Shown: positions 45,135 to 54,254 of the stretch, piece after piece | Numbering within the stretch: the stretch's first letter is position 1 | Layout of the letters: every line of letters begins with the position of its first letter | Source: Stappia indica | GTDB taxonomy: Bacteria > Pseudomonadota > Alphaproteobacteria > Rhizobiales > Stappiaceae | Length of the DNA: 64,000 nt | NCBI RefSeq assembly: GCF_009789575.1 | Contig: NZ_CP046908.1 | Location: forward strand, 5,051,001-5,115,000 | Direction: 5' to 3' | Notes under the pieces: model-generated | The model's input: only the letters and a program-made list of their open reading frames with translations | Databases searched by the model: none | Told to the model about the DNA's origin: nothing | Made by a program: the position numbers and the translations under genes

Positions 45135-46085
45135 TTAAAGGCCCATGCCGGCGAGCGCTGCCGACAGGTCGCGCACGGCAGCGCCGGTGCGCGGGCCGAA
45201 GCCGATCAGGTAGAGCCCGTCCATCTGGATCAGCCGCTTGTTCTGCCCGGCCGGCGTCTGCGCCAGCGAGGCATTGGCGAACACCTGCTCGGCGGAGGCG
45301 GTGTGGCCCTCGCCGCGGCTGATCATCAGGATCACGTCGGGGGCCGCGGCGATCAGCGCCTCGTCGTTGATCTGCTTGTAGCCCTCGAACACGCCCATGG
45401 CGTTGGTCGCGCCGGCCAGCTCGATCATGCCGTTGGCGGCCGTTCCCGTACCGGAAGCAAGGATCCGCCCGCCGTTCATCGACAGGATGAAGAGCACGCG
45501 CGCCTCGCGGCCGAGCGCCTTCGCTTCCGTGACGGCGGCATCGAGTTCCGCGCCCACCTGCTCGGCGAGCTTTGCGGCCTTGTCGCCCGCGCCGATCGCT
45601 TCGCCCACTTTCTCGATCTTGCCGAGAATGCCGGCACGGTCGAAGGTCTCGGGCACCGAAACGTAAGGCACGCCTGCCTCGCGCAGCACGGCGAGCGCTT
45701 CCGGCGGGCCGCTGCCCTCCAGCATCAGGATGGCGTCGGGCTTCACCGACAAGACGCCCTCGGGCGAGAGCGCGCGCATGTAGCCGACATCGGGCAGTTC
45801 GGTCGCGGCCTGCGGGAAGCCGCTGGTGGAATCGCGCGCCACCAGCCGGCCTTCCTCGCCGAGCGCATAGACGATCTCGGTCACCGAACCGCCGATGGCG
45901 ACGATGCGCTGCGCGCCCGAAATGTCGGCGGCCTCCTCGGCAAAGGCCGGGGAGGCGGGCAGGGTGAGCACCGCCGCAAGGGCGATGCGGCGGAGCGTGC
46001 GGCCAAGCGGCCAAATTGCAAGCATGCGGCCAAGCGGCCGCGGGGAAAGCAGGGTCATGGTCCGTCCAGACTTGTGTTGGGTCAC
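45135..46085 (-). CDS. hmuT: periplasmic haemin-binding protein
   Basis: 316 residues from a GTG at 46085 that overlaps the hmuS stop (GTGA); the ATG at 46058 is an alternative. A signal peptide (Arg-Ile-Ala-Leu-Ala-Ala-Val-Leu-Thr-Leu-Pro-Ala-Ser-Pro-Ala-Phe-Ala) is followed by the HmuT start Arg-Ile-Val-Ala-Ile-Gly-Gly-Ser-Val-Thr-Glu-Ile-Val. A Tyr-Met in Asp-Val-Gly-Tyr-Met-Arg-Ala-Leu is the likely haem-ligand Tyr region. It hands haem to HmuUV. Confidence 0.92.
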   Translation of the reverse strand: MTQHKSGRTMTLLSPRPLGRMLAIWPLGRTLRRIALAAVLTLPASPAFAEEAADISGAQRIVAIGGSVTEIVYALGEEGRLVARDSTSGFPQAATELPDVGYMRALSPEGVLSVKPDAILMLEGSGPPEALAVLREAGVPYVSVPETFDRAGILGKIEKVGEAIGAGDKAAKLAEQVGAELDAAVTEAKALGREARVLFILSMNGGRILASGTGTAANGMIELAGATNAMGVFEGYKQINDEALIAAAPDVILMISRGEGHTASAEQVFANASLAQTPAGQNKRLIQMDGLYLIGFGPRTGAAVRDLSAALAGMGL

Positions 46086-47143
46086 TCGGCGGCGACGGTC
46101 TCAGGGCGCGCCAGCCCCTCGACCAGCTCGCGCCAGTCGGCACGCTCGACCTTGCCTTCCTTGCGCACGCCGAAGAACTGGATGATCAGCGTGCCGTCGG
46201 CGTCGTAGGCCTCGATGGAGGTCACGTGGCCGTCGCTGGTCGGCTTGCGCACGGCCCAGGCCTCGGTGATGTGGTCGGTGCGCAGGTGCAGGTGGAAGCC
46301 TGGATCCATCACGTTGATCCAGGGGCCCATCGGCGCGATCTTGGCGATGGGTCCGGAATGGATCTGGATGCAGCCGCGATTGCCGACGAAGCACATGATC
46401 GGCTGGCCGCTGTCGGCCGCCGCCTGCATCATCGCCGGCACCGCGCCTTCGGCCAGCGGCCAGGCATAGTCGTCGCCGGCAAGGTTGAGCGCGTTCAGCC
46501 GGTGCAGGTCGAGATCGCGCAGCATGCCGTGGAACTGGTGCGTGTCGGTCAGCGCCTGCCAGCGCTCGCGCAGCGCGTCTTCCTTGTCGCGCTCCAGCGC
46601 CGGGCGCGCGGAGATCTCGGCCGGCGTGACCTCGGTCAGGAGGCCCGGCTCCTGGTCGTCGGCGAGCAGGCTCTCCACCAGCGCGGTCCAGGCGGCCATG
46701 TCCGTGCCGGGGCGCGTATGCACCTTGTGCACCGCATCGCCGTGGACGTCGAAGAACTGCAGGCTGTGGCGCTCCACGCCGTCCTCGCCGGTCTTGGCGA
46801 CCGCGAAGCCGTGCACCCAGGCGGTGGGGAACATGCGCGTGTCGATGTCCGCGCCCAGCATCATCGCCGCGCGCTTGCCCGGCACGAAGCGGTCGTAGAC
46901 GCCGATCTTCTCGTGCACCGCGCTTTCGTTGCGGGTCAGCGCCATGACCTCGCCGACGCCGCCCAGCCCCTTGAAGATCTCGTCGAAGCGGATCTCGATG
47001 CGGCCGACGCCCAGCCCGCAGAAGGCGGAGACGAATTCCGCCTCGCTCAGCTCCAGCATGCGGGCGAGGTCGCGCTCGCGCATCTTCGGGTTCTCGGCGC
47101 GCATGCGGCGGACGTGTTCGTAATCGGTAGTTTCGCGAGTCAT
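46082..47143 (-). CDS. hmuS: haemin-degrading/haem-trafficking protein
   Basis: 353 residues, HemS/HmuS/ChuS family, built as two similar halves. Recognisable are Ala-Leu-Thr-Arg-Asn-Glu-Ser-Ala-Val-His-Glu-Lys, His-Ser-Leu-Gln-Phe-Phe-Asp, and in the second half Phe-Val-Gly-Asn-Arg-Gly-Cys-Ile-Gln-Ile-His-Ser-Gly. The His in Asp-Thr-His-Gln-Phe-His is a candidate haem ligand. It acts in the cytoplasm on imported haem, as a carrier or to release iron. It is the first gene of the operon, divergent from hmuR. Confidence 0.93.
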   Translation of the reverse strand: MTRETTDYEHVRRMRAENPKMRERDLARMLELSEAEFVSAFCGLGVGRIEIRFDEIFKGLGGVGEVMALTRNESAVHEKIGVYDRFVPGKRAAMMLGADIDTRMFPTAWVHGFAVAKTGEDGVERHSLQFFDVHGDAVHKVHTRPGTDMAAWTALVESLLADDQEPGLLTEVTPAEISARPALERDKEDALRERWQALTDTHQFHGMLRDLDLHRLNALNLAGDDYAWPLAEGAVPAMMQAAADSGQPIMCFVGNRGCIQIHSGPIAKIAPMGPWINVMDPGFHLHLRTDHITEAWAVRKPTSDGHVTSIEAYDADGTLIIQFFGVRKEGKVERADWRELVEGLARPETVAAE

Positions 47144-47355
47144 GGGGTCACCTTGTTGCAAGCGGCCGTGCCGCGATCCGCGCCTGGCGGGCTCGCGTCC
47201 ATGCGGGCCGGTCGGGTTCGACCTGGGCTTGCACCTTTCCGGGGAAGGCGGTGTCCGGCGCGGCTCATGCGCGCTACCGCGGGTTTCCGGCGGAAAGGCT
47301 GTGCTGGCTAAGGTGCCGAACGGGTTGCCTGTGATCGGAATGCCGATCTCATACT

Positions 47356-47408
47356 TGACTCAATTACTCATGTTTTGTAACGACATCAATACCTGAGCAA
47401 GTTTCTCA
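47356..47408. promoter_or_regulatory. two iron-responsive (RirA-type IRO) boxes between hmuS and hmuR
   Basis: The 335-base gap 47144-47478 holds no gene. Two perfect TGA-N9-TCA matches occur: TGACTCAATTACTCA (47356-47370) and TGAGCAAGTTTCTCA (47394-47408), 38 bases apart. This is the consensus of the RirA iron-responsive repressor of Rhizobiales. Both divergent promoters should be opened by iron starvation. Confidence 0.75.
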
Positions 47409-47478
47409 AGTTTTATCAACATTCGACGAGCAAGCAAGCGCATGCCAGCGAGCGATCGAGCACGATTGGAGATGTCAA

Positions 47479-49599
47479 ATGGGGCTGGCAGGCTCGTACA
47501 GGACTGAAAGGACGGCGGCGGGCAGGGCTGCTGTCTTGATGAGCGGCGTCGCGCTTTGCGCGCTGAGCGGCGTTTCGGGCGCCCTGGCGCAGGACGTGGC
47601 GGCCGAGGGCGATCCCGGCCGCGCGACCATGCTGCAGCGCATCGTCGTCGGCGCGGGCGCCGAGAAGGTGGCGATCGACACGCCGCAGGCGGTGACCGTC
47701 CTCGACCAGGAGGACATCGACGCCGAGCAGGCGATGACCATCGGCGAGCTGTTCCGCCAGGTGCCGGGCGTCACCATCGTCGGCAGCGACCGCATCGGCG
47801 GCCAGTCCTTCAACATCCGCGGCATCGGCGATCTCGGCTCGTCGGACGAATCGAAGATCATCGTCGCGGTCGACGGCGCGGTGAAGTTCTACGAGCAGTA
47901 CCGCATGGGCTCGTTCTTCTCCGATCCCGAGCTCTACAAGCAGGTCGAAGTGCTGCGCGGCCCGGCCTCGTCCACCCTTTACGGGGCGGGCGCCATCGGC
48001 GGCGTGATCAACTTCACCACCAAGGATCCGGAAGACTTCATCAAGCCGGGCCAGACCGCCGCCGTGCGTCTCAAGACAATGTACGATTCCAACAAGGACG
48101 GCGCGATGGCGTCGGTCACCGCGGCCTACGCCTTTTCCGACCAGACCTCGATGCTGCTCAACGGCAACTTCCGCCGCTCCGGCGAGTACGAGAACGGCCT
48201 CGGCCAGCCGGTCCCCGGCTCCGACTTCGACTCCTTCTCCGGCCTTGCCAAGATCGTCCACCGCTTCGGCGACAACAACGAGCAGTCGGTCCGCCTGTCC
48301 TACGAGCGCTGGCAGAGCGATGCGGACGACACGGCCTACTCGCAGACCGGCACTCTGCCCTTCGGCACCATCGACCGCGAGATCACCGACCAGACGGTGG
48401 TCTTCGCCTACGAGAACCCGGCCAGCGACAATCGCTGGCTCGATCTGAAGCTGAACCTGTCCTTCTCGGACACTCAGGTGAACCAGAGCAACGCCTCGGC
48501 GCCGATTCCCTCGCCGCTGTTCTTCGACAGCGAGTACGCCTACCGCACCTGGTCGGGCCGGCTGCAGAACACCTTCGACTACGAAGGCGACGCCATCCGC
48601 AACTACTTCACCTTCGGCACCCAGGTCAGCTACCAGGAGCGCGTGGCCGACACCGTGCTCGGCAAGGTCTCGTTCCACCCCGAGGGCACGGACACCAAGT
48701 TCGGCTTCTTCGCCCAGAACGAATTGATCTGGAACGACCGGCTGACCCTCATCCCGGGCGTGCGCGTCGACTTCGTCAACCTCGATCCGTCCGGCAGCGT
48801 CATCGGCGGCAACCAGCGGAACGAGACGGCGTTCTCGCCCAAGCTCGCGGTGATGTACAAGCTGAACGACACGTTCTCGCTGTTCGGCTCGCTCGCCCAT
48901 ACCGAGCGCGTGCCGACGCTGGACGAGCTCTACTCGACCAACCCGGGCGATGCCAGCTATCCGGGCGGGCGGACCGTCAGCCCGAACCTGACCAAGGAGA
49001 GCTCGAACGCGGTCGAGGTCGGCTTCACCATGCAGGCGTTCGACCTGTTCACCTCCGGCGACGGCCTGCAGGTCAAGACCACCGGCTTCTACAACGACCT
49101 GAAGGACATGATCGCCCCGAACCCGGCGCGCGGTCTGGCGACCCCGGTCTCGTACTATGTCAACATCAACGCCGCCGAGATCATGGGCGTCGAGGTGGAA
49201 GCGGCCTACGATTCGGAGTTCTTCTTCGGCAGCCTGGCCTTCAGCCACATCCACGGCGAGGACAAGGCGACCGGCGCCACGCTGACCACCATCCCGGCCG
49301 ACACGCTGGCCGTGACGCTCGGCGGCCGCCTGCCGGACTACGACCTGTCCTTCGGCTGGCGCGGCCTCTTTGCCGGCTCCATCGGCACCGGCGCCACCGC
49401 GCGTGCGGGCGGGTTCGGCGGCTACTCCGTGCATGACCTGTTCGCCGACTGGAAGCCGGACGAGGGCATGATGGCCGGCTTCGAGGTCCGCGGCGCTGTG
49501 GAAAACCTCTTCGACAAGCAGTATCGCAACAACCTCGCCGGCGACGACGGCAAGGGGCGCACGTTCAAGTTGACTCTGGCCAAGACCCTTGGATGGTAG
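47479..49599 (+). CDS. hmuR: TonB-dependent haem/haemoglobin receptor
   Basis: 706 residues. A signal peptide ends at Gly-Ala-Leu-Ala-Gln. A TonB-box-like Gln-Arg-Ile-Val-Val follows at about 54, then the plug domain (Asp-Ile-Asp...Val-Pro-Gly-Val-Thr-Ile-Val-Gly...Asn-Ile-Arg-Gly-Ile-Gly, Leu-Arg-Gly-Pro-Ala-Ser-Ser-Thr-Leu-Tyr-Gly-Ala-Gly-Ala-Ile-Gly-Gly). The beta-barrel ends in aromatic Trp. The FRAP/NPNL-type haem motif is not obvious, so haem specificity rests on being divergent from hmuSTUV under shared IRO boxes. The same transcript continues into exbBD and tonB. Confidence 0.9.
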   Translation: MGLAGSYRTERTAAGRAAVLMSGVALCALSGVSGALAQDVAAEGDPGRATMLQRIVVGAGAEKVAIDTPQAVTVLDQEDIDAEQAMTIGELFRQVPGVTIVGSDRIGGQSFNIRGIGDLGSSDESKIIVAVDGAVKFYEQYRMGSFFSDPELYKQVEVLRGPASSTLYGAGAIGGVINFTTKDPEDFIKPGQTAAVRLKTMYDSNKDGAMASVTAAYAFSDQTSMLLNGNFRRSGEYENGLGQPVPGSDFDSFSGLAKIVHRFGDNNEQSVRLSYERWQSDADDTAYSQTGTLPFGTIDREITDQTVVFAYENPASDNRWLDLKLNLSFSDTQVNQSNASAPIPSPLFFDSEYAYRTWSGRLQNTFDYEGDAIRNYFTFGTQVSYQERVADTVLGKVSFHPEGTDTKFGFFAQNELIWNDRLTLIPGVRVDFVNLDPSGSVIGGNQRNETAFSPKLAVMYKLNDTFSLFGSLAHTERVPTLDELYSTNPGDASYPGGRTVSPNLTKESSNAVEVGFTMQAFDLFTSGDGLQVKTTGFYNDLKDMIAPNPARGLATPVSYYVNINAAEIMGVEVEAAYDSEFFFGSLAFSHIHGEDKATGATLTTIPADTLAVTLGGRLPDYDLSFGWRGLFAGSIGTGATARAGGFGGYSVHDLFADWKPDEGMMAGFEVRGAVENLFDKQYRNNLAGDDGKGRTFKLTLAKTLGW

Positions 49600-49617
49600 G
49601 CCGACAGGGAGAGACGA

Positions 49618-50073
49618 ATGGGACGCAGACTTGAAATCGCGGCTGCGGCGGCTTTGACCGCCGCGGCCCTGTGGGCCGGCCAGGCGCGGGCCGCAGAGGA
49701 CGCCTCGAAGGACGGGGCGTCCTCGTCCGGTCTTCACATCGAGCTGAACCGGGTCACGGACAATGGCGGCGGCGGGTGCCGCCTGACCTTCGTCGTGCGC
49801 AACGCGACCGGTGGCGAGGTGCCGCAGCCGCGATTCGAGTTCGTGCTGTTCGACAGCGACGGCCTGGTCGACCGGCTCACCACCTTCGACTTCGGCGCGC
49901 TTGCGCCGGAAAAGACCTCGGTGCGCCAGTTCGATCTGGCGGGCGTCGCCTGCGGCAAGCTCGGCCGCATCCTCGTCAACGGACCGGCCCAGTGCGGCGA
50001 GGGCGGTGCCGCCGCCCATTGCCAGGCGCAGCTGTCGCTCGCCAGCCGGGCCGACATTCCCCTCAGCCGCTAG
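49618..50073 (+). CDS. small secreted protein of the haem-uptake operon, function unknown
   Basis: 151 residues with a signal peptide (Ala-Ala-Ala-Ala-Leu-Thr-Ala-Ala-Ala-Leu-Trp-Ala-Gly-Gln-Ala-Arg-Ala). The mature part looks like an immunoglobulin-like beta sandwich: a Cys in Gly-Gly-Cys-Arg-Leu-Thr-Phe-Val-Val-Arg-Asn, Phe-Glu-Phe-Val-Leu-Phe-Asp-Ser-Asp-Gly, and three more Cys that could form disulphides. It lies 18 bases after hmuR and 60 before exbB, so it is probably part of the energised uptake system, perhaps as a periplasmic accessory. I do not recognise a named family. Confidence 0.65.
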   Translation: MGRRLEIAAAAALTAAALWAGQARAAEDASKDGASSSGLHIELNRVTDNGGGGCRLTFVVRNATGGEVPQPRFEFVLFDSDGLVDRLTTFDFGALAPEKTSVRQFDLAGVACGKLGRILVNGPAQCGEGGAAAHCQAQLSLASRADIPLSR

Positions 50074-50133
50074 GCTGGTATGACACAAGGGCCGAACGGC
50101 CCCGGAATTCCATGAGCTGTTAGGAACGCACCC

Positions 50134-50841
50134 ATGTCTTTCGCCGACATTCTCGCCTCGATCTCGGGCTTCCTGGAGCTCGGCGGCCCCGTCGTCGCCG
50201 TGCTCGCCGGCCTGTCCGTGATCGCCCTGACGGTGGTGATCCTCAAGCTCGCGCAGTTCTGGACGCAGCGGGTCGGACGTCCCGGCCGGGCCGAGGCCGC
50301 CGTGCGCCTGTGGGGCCATGGCCGCCGCCGCGAGGCCTGGCAGGCGCTCGGCGACATCCGCAGCGCCTCGGAGGAGGCCGTGGCCATCGCCATGCAGTCG
50401 GGCGAGGGCGGCAAGACCCTCGACAAGGCGCTGGTCGAGGAAGACATCGCCCGCGCCGCGACCCGCCGCCTGCACCGCTACAATGCCGGCATGAAGGCGC
50501 TCGACGCCATCGCCCAGATCGCTCCGCTGCTCGGCCTGTTCGGCACCGTGCTCGGCATGATCGAGGCTTTCCAGAACCTCCAGTCGGCGGGCAATGCCGT
50601 CGACCCGTCGCTGCTTGCCGGCGGCATCTGGGTGGCGCTGCTGACCACCGCCGTCGGCCTTGCGGTCGCCATGCCGGTCTCGCTCGTCGTCACCTATCTG
50701 GAAGGCCAGATCGAGAACGAGAAGGTCGCCATCGAGACGCTCGCCTCCGCCGTGCTGCTGGAGCAGGCGCGCGGCGGTGCCCGTGCACCGTTCGAGGAGG
50801 TCGAGGCGGGGGGCTACGAACAGGTGGCCAATGCGCATTGA
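50134..50841 (+). CDS. exbB: TonB-system proton channel subunit ExbB
   Basis: 235 residues, MotA/TolQ/ExbB family, three membrane segments, with the conserved Ala-Pro-Leu-Leu-Gly-Leu-Phe-Gly-Thr-Val-Leu-Gly-Met-Ile-Glu-Ala-Phe around 129-145 and the Trp-Val-Ala-Leu-Leu-Thr-Thr-Ala-Val-Gly-Leu third helix. It forms the pentameric channel around ExbD. Its end overlaps exbD by 11 bases. Confidence 0.93.
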   Translation: MSFADILASISGFLELGGPVVAVLAGLSVIALTVVILKLAQFWTQRVGRPGRAEAAVRLWGHGRRREAWQALGDIRSASEEAVAIAMQSGEGGKTLDKALVEEDIARAATRRLHRYNAGMKALDAIAQIAPLLGLFGTVLGMIEAFQNLQSAGNAVDPSLLAGGIWVALLTTAVGLAVAMPVSLVVTYLEGQIENEKVAIETLASAVLLEQARGGARAPFEEVEAGGYEQVANAH

Positions 50842-51220
50842 TTTCGCCAGTCCGCGAAGGCGCCGCCTGTCGCTGACATCGCTGATCGACGTGATCTTCC
50901 TGCTGCTGCTGTTCTTCATGCTGTCCTCGACCTTCACGCGCTTCGCGCAGGTCGATCTGGCGGCTCCCGGCGGCGGCACGGGCGGGGCCGTCACAAGGCC
51001 GGACATCTTCGCCACAGTCGATGCGAACGGCCTCACCGTGAACGGCACGCTTGTCGATCCGGAAGCACCCGGCACTGCCGTCTCCTCGCTGGTCGAGGCC
51101 GGCGCCAAGACCGCGTTGCTCGTCCCGCGCGAGGGTGCCCGCGCCCAGGATCTGGTCAGCGCGCTCGAGCTGCTGCGCGGCGGCGGCGAGCTCAAGGTCA
51201 TCGTCGCGAGGCCGAAATGA
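50831..51220 (+). CDS. exbD: ExbD-family protein with the conserved Asp
   Basis: 129 residues, one N-terminal membrane helix and a periplasmic domain. Asp20 in Ser-Leu-Ile-Asp-Val-Ile-Phe-Leu-Leu-Leu-Leu corresponds to the essential proton-carrying Asp of ExbD. It overlaps both exbB and the next gene. Confidence 0.9.
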   Translation: MRIDFASPRRRRLSLTSLIDVIFLLLLFFMLSSTFTRFAQVDLAAPGGGTGGAVTRPDIFATVDANGLTVNGTLVDPEAPGTAVSSLVEAGAKTALLVPREGARAQDLVSALELLRGGGELKVIVARPK

Positions 51221-51672
51221 TCAAGGTTCGCCAGGCACCGCCCAAGCGTCAGGCGGAAAGCACCATCTCCTTGATCAACATCGTCTTCCTGATGCTGATC
51301 TTCTTCCTCATCGCCGGCCAGCTCGCCCCGCCCGTCGACCCGGACGTGACGCTTGCCGAGACGACCGAGGCGCCGCCGCTCGCCCCGCCGGACGCGCTCT
51401 TTGCCGACAGCGAGGGGCGCCTGTCCCATCGCGGCCAGCCGGTCGAGATTGCAGCCTATCTCGCGGCCCTCGGTGCGGATGGCCCAGCATCGGGCCTCGC
51501 ACCGGGCCCCGCACCGGGCCCCGTTCCCGGCGAAGACGCCGGCACTGGCGGCCCCGCCGTCCTGCTGGCCGTCGACCGCGATCTCGACGCGGCGCGCATG
51601 CTGGAGATCGCCGACCAGCTCTACCGGGCCGGCGCCGGCAAGGTATCGCTCGTAACCAGGGGAGCAGAATGA
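51217..51672 (+). CDS. exbD: second ExbD-family protein, conserved Asp replaced by Asn
   Basis: 151 residues. The helix reads Ser-Leu-Ile-Asn21-Ile-Val-Phe-Leu-Met-Leu-Ile, so the Asp required for proton transfer in E. coli ExbD is Asn. The periplasmic part contains a Gly-Pro-Ala-Pro-Gly repeat not seen in its neighbour. Since ExbD works as a dimer inside the ExbB pentamer, a pair of one Asp and one Asn subunit would make an asymmetric stator. It overlaps tonB by four bases. Confidence 0.88.
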   Translation: MIKVRQAPPKRQAESTISLINIVFLMLIFFLIAGQLAPPVDPDVTLAETTEAPPLAPPDALFADSEGRLSHRGQPVEIAAYLAALGADGPASGLAPGPAPGPVPGEDAGTGGPAVLLAVDRDLDAARMLEIADQLYRAGAGKVSLVTRGAE

Positions 51673-52781
51673 TGAAGCTGAGACCGCATCATGTCGCCGC
51701 GGCTCTCATGATCTCGACGGCGGTGCACGCCTCGGCGGTCGCCGTCATCATGCACGAGAGTTCCGGCGTCCAGATCGAGGGCGGCGGCTCTGTCCTGTCG
51801 GCCGAGCTCGGCGATGCCTTTGTCGATGCGCTGCAGGCCGGCGCCGATGGCGAGCACACCGAAGTGACGAGCGAAACGTCGGAAGTCGTTACGCCCATCG
51901 ACGCGCCGGAGGGCGAGAAGCCCGTCGAGCACGCCACCGCGCTGGAAGAGTCCCTGAGCGAGGAAGCGACTGCGCCCGACGTGCCGCACAGCGAGGCCGT
52001 GCCGCCGGAAGAGGTGGTGGAGGCTGTCGAGCCGCCGGCCGAGCCGACCCCGGTCGCCAGCGAGACCGCCGAGCCCCTGTCGCAGACCGCCGAGACCACG
52101 CCGGCCGAGGAGACCGTCGAGGCGCTGCCGATGGAGATGGCGGCCCTTGCGCCGGGGATCGTCGCGACCGCCGTGCCCACCGCCGTCGAGCAGGCGGCCG
52201 AGGTTGCCGAGGCAGCTCCCGTCCAGGCCAGCGTCTCGCCGGTCGAGGCGCAGCCCACGCCCTCGACCGAGCGGCTGGAGGCGGTCGCCGCCGTGCCGAT
52301 GCCGCAGGCCCGGCCGAAGGACCTGAAGATCGCCGAGGTCCGCCGCGAAGCCCCGGCCCGCAAGGCCGACACCGTCAAGCGGCAGAAGGAGAAGGCCGCC
52401 AGCGTCCGCTCGAAGAAGACCACCAGCGGCCATGGCGGCAACTCGAACGCCACCGCCAAGGCCGGCGGCTCCCGCAATGTCGGCAAGTCGAAGGAGTTCG
52501 GCAACGCCGACGCCTCCAACTACATGGGCAAGGTGCAAAGCAGGCTCGAGCGCGCGAAGCGGCGCGGCAGGGTCGGCCGACAGCGGGGTATGGCGGTGGT
52601 AACTTTCGTCGTCGCCAGCAATGGCAGTCTTGCCGGCGCGCGTCTGGTCAAGAGCTCCGGCAACGAGACCATCGACCGGGCGGCGCTGAGCACGGTGCAG
52701 CGGGCGCAGCCTTTCCCCCCGATCCCGCCGGAGGCACGGCGCAAGAACTGGAGTTTCACCTCGGAGATCAAGTTCGAGTGA
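51669..52781 (+). CDS. tonB: TonB energy-transducing protein
   Basis: 370 residues. A single N-terminal membrane helix near 8-28 leads to a very long Ala/Glu/Pro/Val-rich periplasmic spacer (about 50-230), then a Lys/Arg-rich stretch. The TonB C-terminal domain begins near 290 (Tyr-Met-Gly-Lys-Val-Gln-Ser-Arg-Leu-Glu-Arg) and includes Val-Val-Thr-Phe-Val-Val-Ala-Ser-Asn-Gly and Ala-Gln-Pro-Phe-Pro-Pro-Ile-Pro. The SxxN/His motif of the membrane helix is represented by His21 (Ala-Val-His-Ala-Ser). It couples ExbBD to HmuR. Confidence 0.9.
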   Translation: MMKLRPHHVAAALMISTAVHASAVAVIMHESSGVQIEGGGSVLSAELGDAFVDALQAGADGEHTEVTSETSEVVTPIDAPEGEKPVEHATALEESLSEEATAPDVPHSEAVPPEEVVEAVEPPAEPTPVASETAEPLSQTAETTPAEETVEALPMEMAALAPGIVATAVPTAVEQAAEVAEAAPVQASVSPVEAQPTPSTERLEAVAAVPMPQARPKDLKIAEVRREAPARKADTVKRQKEKAASVRSKKTTSGHGGNSNATAKAGGSRNVGKSKEFGNADASNYMGKVQSRLERAKRRGRVGRQRGMAVVTFVVASNGSLAGARLVKSSGNETIDRAALSTVQRAQPFPPIPPEARRKNWSFTSEIKFE

Positions 52782-52863
52782 TCTTGAGACGCCGTTCTCG
52801 AAATCCGGCGATTTCGATACGGAATTTTGCAAAATTCGTCTCAAGGCGTTTCAAGCCGGATAT

Positions 52864-52899
52864 GCCCGGGCGGGACCACCGCCCGGGCCTTCGCTTTTT
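52864..52899 (+). terminator. Rho-independent terminator of the hmuR-tonB operon
   Basis: GCCCGGGCGG (52864-52873) pairs with CCGCCCGGGC (52879-52888) across a five-base loop and is followed by CTTCGCTTTTT. A weaker nested hairpin (CTTGAGACG at 52783 with CGTCTCAAG at 52837) lies just upstream. Confidence 0.85.
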
Positions 52900-52939
52900 C
52901 GGGGCTTGTCCCCGTTCGGCCGGTCCGGACTGACCGGTG

Positions 52940-54244
52940 TCAGCGCCGCCCGTCGGCCCTCTTCAGGTTGCGATGCGCCTTGTAGAGCTCATGCGCCACT
53001 TCCGCCCGGTCGTCGCGGTTGCGCACGGCGATGTTGGCGTCGGTGGCGATCAGGCGAAGATGCGTGCGCAGGATGGTCGCGTGGTCGCCCCGGCACACGA
53101 GGGCCATGCGGCCGATGGCCTGTGCGAGCCGCAGCACCACCATGACGTTGCCGCTCGCTGCCCGCCGCAGCGGATGGAGCGCGGTGCCGACGATCTCCTT
53201 CACCTCGATCAGCTCCAGCCAGACGCGCGGCTTGTCCTCCTCGTCGCAGATCAGCGAGGACGGCGCGCCGCGCTGCAGGATGATCGCCAGCGAGGCCGAC
53301 AGCTGGTCCACGGCGCTGATCGCCGTATAGGAATCGTTGATGCCCGGCGACAGCGCCCGCAGCGCGATCTCGACGTTGAGATGGACGTTGAACAGGATAT
53401 CCCCGTCGGCGGAGCGCGCGTCGGCCAGCAAGATCGAGCGATGTACTGCCCCGGCCAGCGCCTTTTCGTCGCCGCCGACCTGGCGCAGGATCGCGATCGG
53501 CGTCCCGGCGATGATGAAATGGCCCGGCCGCGCCACCACCTGGACGAACCCGTCCTGCTCGACGGCGTGGTGCAGCAGGGCTTCCGCCTGCACGGCCGTG
53601 ACATAGCCGGAGGAGTGCGCGGGCACCGCGGTTCCCTCGCCATCCGGGATGGCGTCGCGGTCGTCGGGCTCCTCCTTCGGCTCGTCGGCCAGCAGCCGGT
53701 CGATGGCCGCGCGCAGCGAGCGCTGGGTCCGGGCGATCTCGTTATCCACCATCACCCGGCGGGCCGTGTCATGGACGAAATACACGACCCAGAAGAAGCT
53801 CGTGGTAGCCAGGGCGATGGCAATCGCGACCGAAAGGCGCGGCACCTCGTTTTCGCCGACCACATAGAGGACAAAGAGGGAATAGAGAAAGGTGGCGCCG
53901 AGCAGCCCGATGGTCGATTGATTGACACGATTGTCGGTAAACGTCTCCAGCAGCCGTGGTCCGATATTGCCCGCCGCCAGCGTGAACACCACCAGGGTCA
54001 GGGAATAGACGAGGCTGATGACGGTCATCATCGCGCCCGCGATCGTGCCCAGCACGGAACGGGCGCCGCTGGTGGAAATGTTGAGGAAGGGCAGCGCCTC
54101 GAAGACGGGGTCGAACAGATCCGAACGGTCGATGGACACCGCCAGACCGGCCAGAAGCAGGCCGCAGATCGCCAGCACCGCCGGCACGAAGAGGAACCCC
54201 CGCACCATGCGCTGCAACCGAAGCAGGGAAAGGCTCTTGAACAC
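52940..54244 (-). CDS. DUF2254 integral membrane protein
   Basis: 434 residues from a GTG with AGGAGA upstream. Four hydrophobic segments lie in the first 150 residues (including [16 protein letters not shown]). Then follows a long soluble region with [11 protein letters not shown] and [11 protein letters not shown], the signature of DUF2254 'predicted membrane protein'. Function is unknown. It starts 10 bases from the proposed start of the divergent extensin-like gene. Confidence 0.85.
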   Translation of the reverse strand: MFKSLSLLRLQRMVRGFLFVPAVLAICGLLLAGLAVSIDRSDLFDPVFEALPFLNISTSGARSVLGTIAGAMMTVISLVYSLTLVVFTLAAGNIGPRLLETFTDNRVNQSTIGLLGATFLYSLFVLYVVGENEVPRLSVAIAIALATTSFFWVVYFVHDTARRVMVDNEIARTQRSLRAAIDRLLADEPKEEPDDRDAIPDGEGTAVPAHSSGYVTAVQAEALLHHAVEQDGFVQVVARPGHFIIAGTPIAILRQVGGDEKALAGAVHRSILLADARSADGDILFNVHLNVEIALRALSPGINDSYTAISAVDQLSASLAIILQRGAPSSLICDEEDKPRVWLELIEVKEIVGTALHPLRRAASGNVMVVLRLAQAIGRMALVCRGDHATILRTHLRLIATDANIAVRNRDDRAEVAHELYKAHRNLKRADGRR

Positions 54245-54254
54245 GTGGTCTCCT

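Noticed and set aside
47416-51429. 1,337-residue minus-strand ORF
   Set aside because: Antisense shadow of hmuR, the small secreted gene, exbB and exbD, all of which have recognisable motifs. No domain is visible in the long frame.
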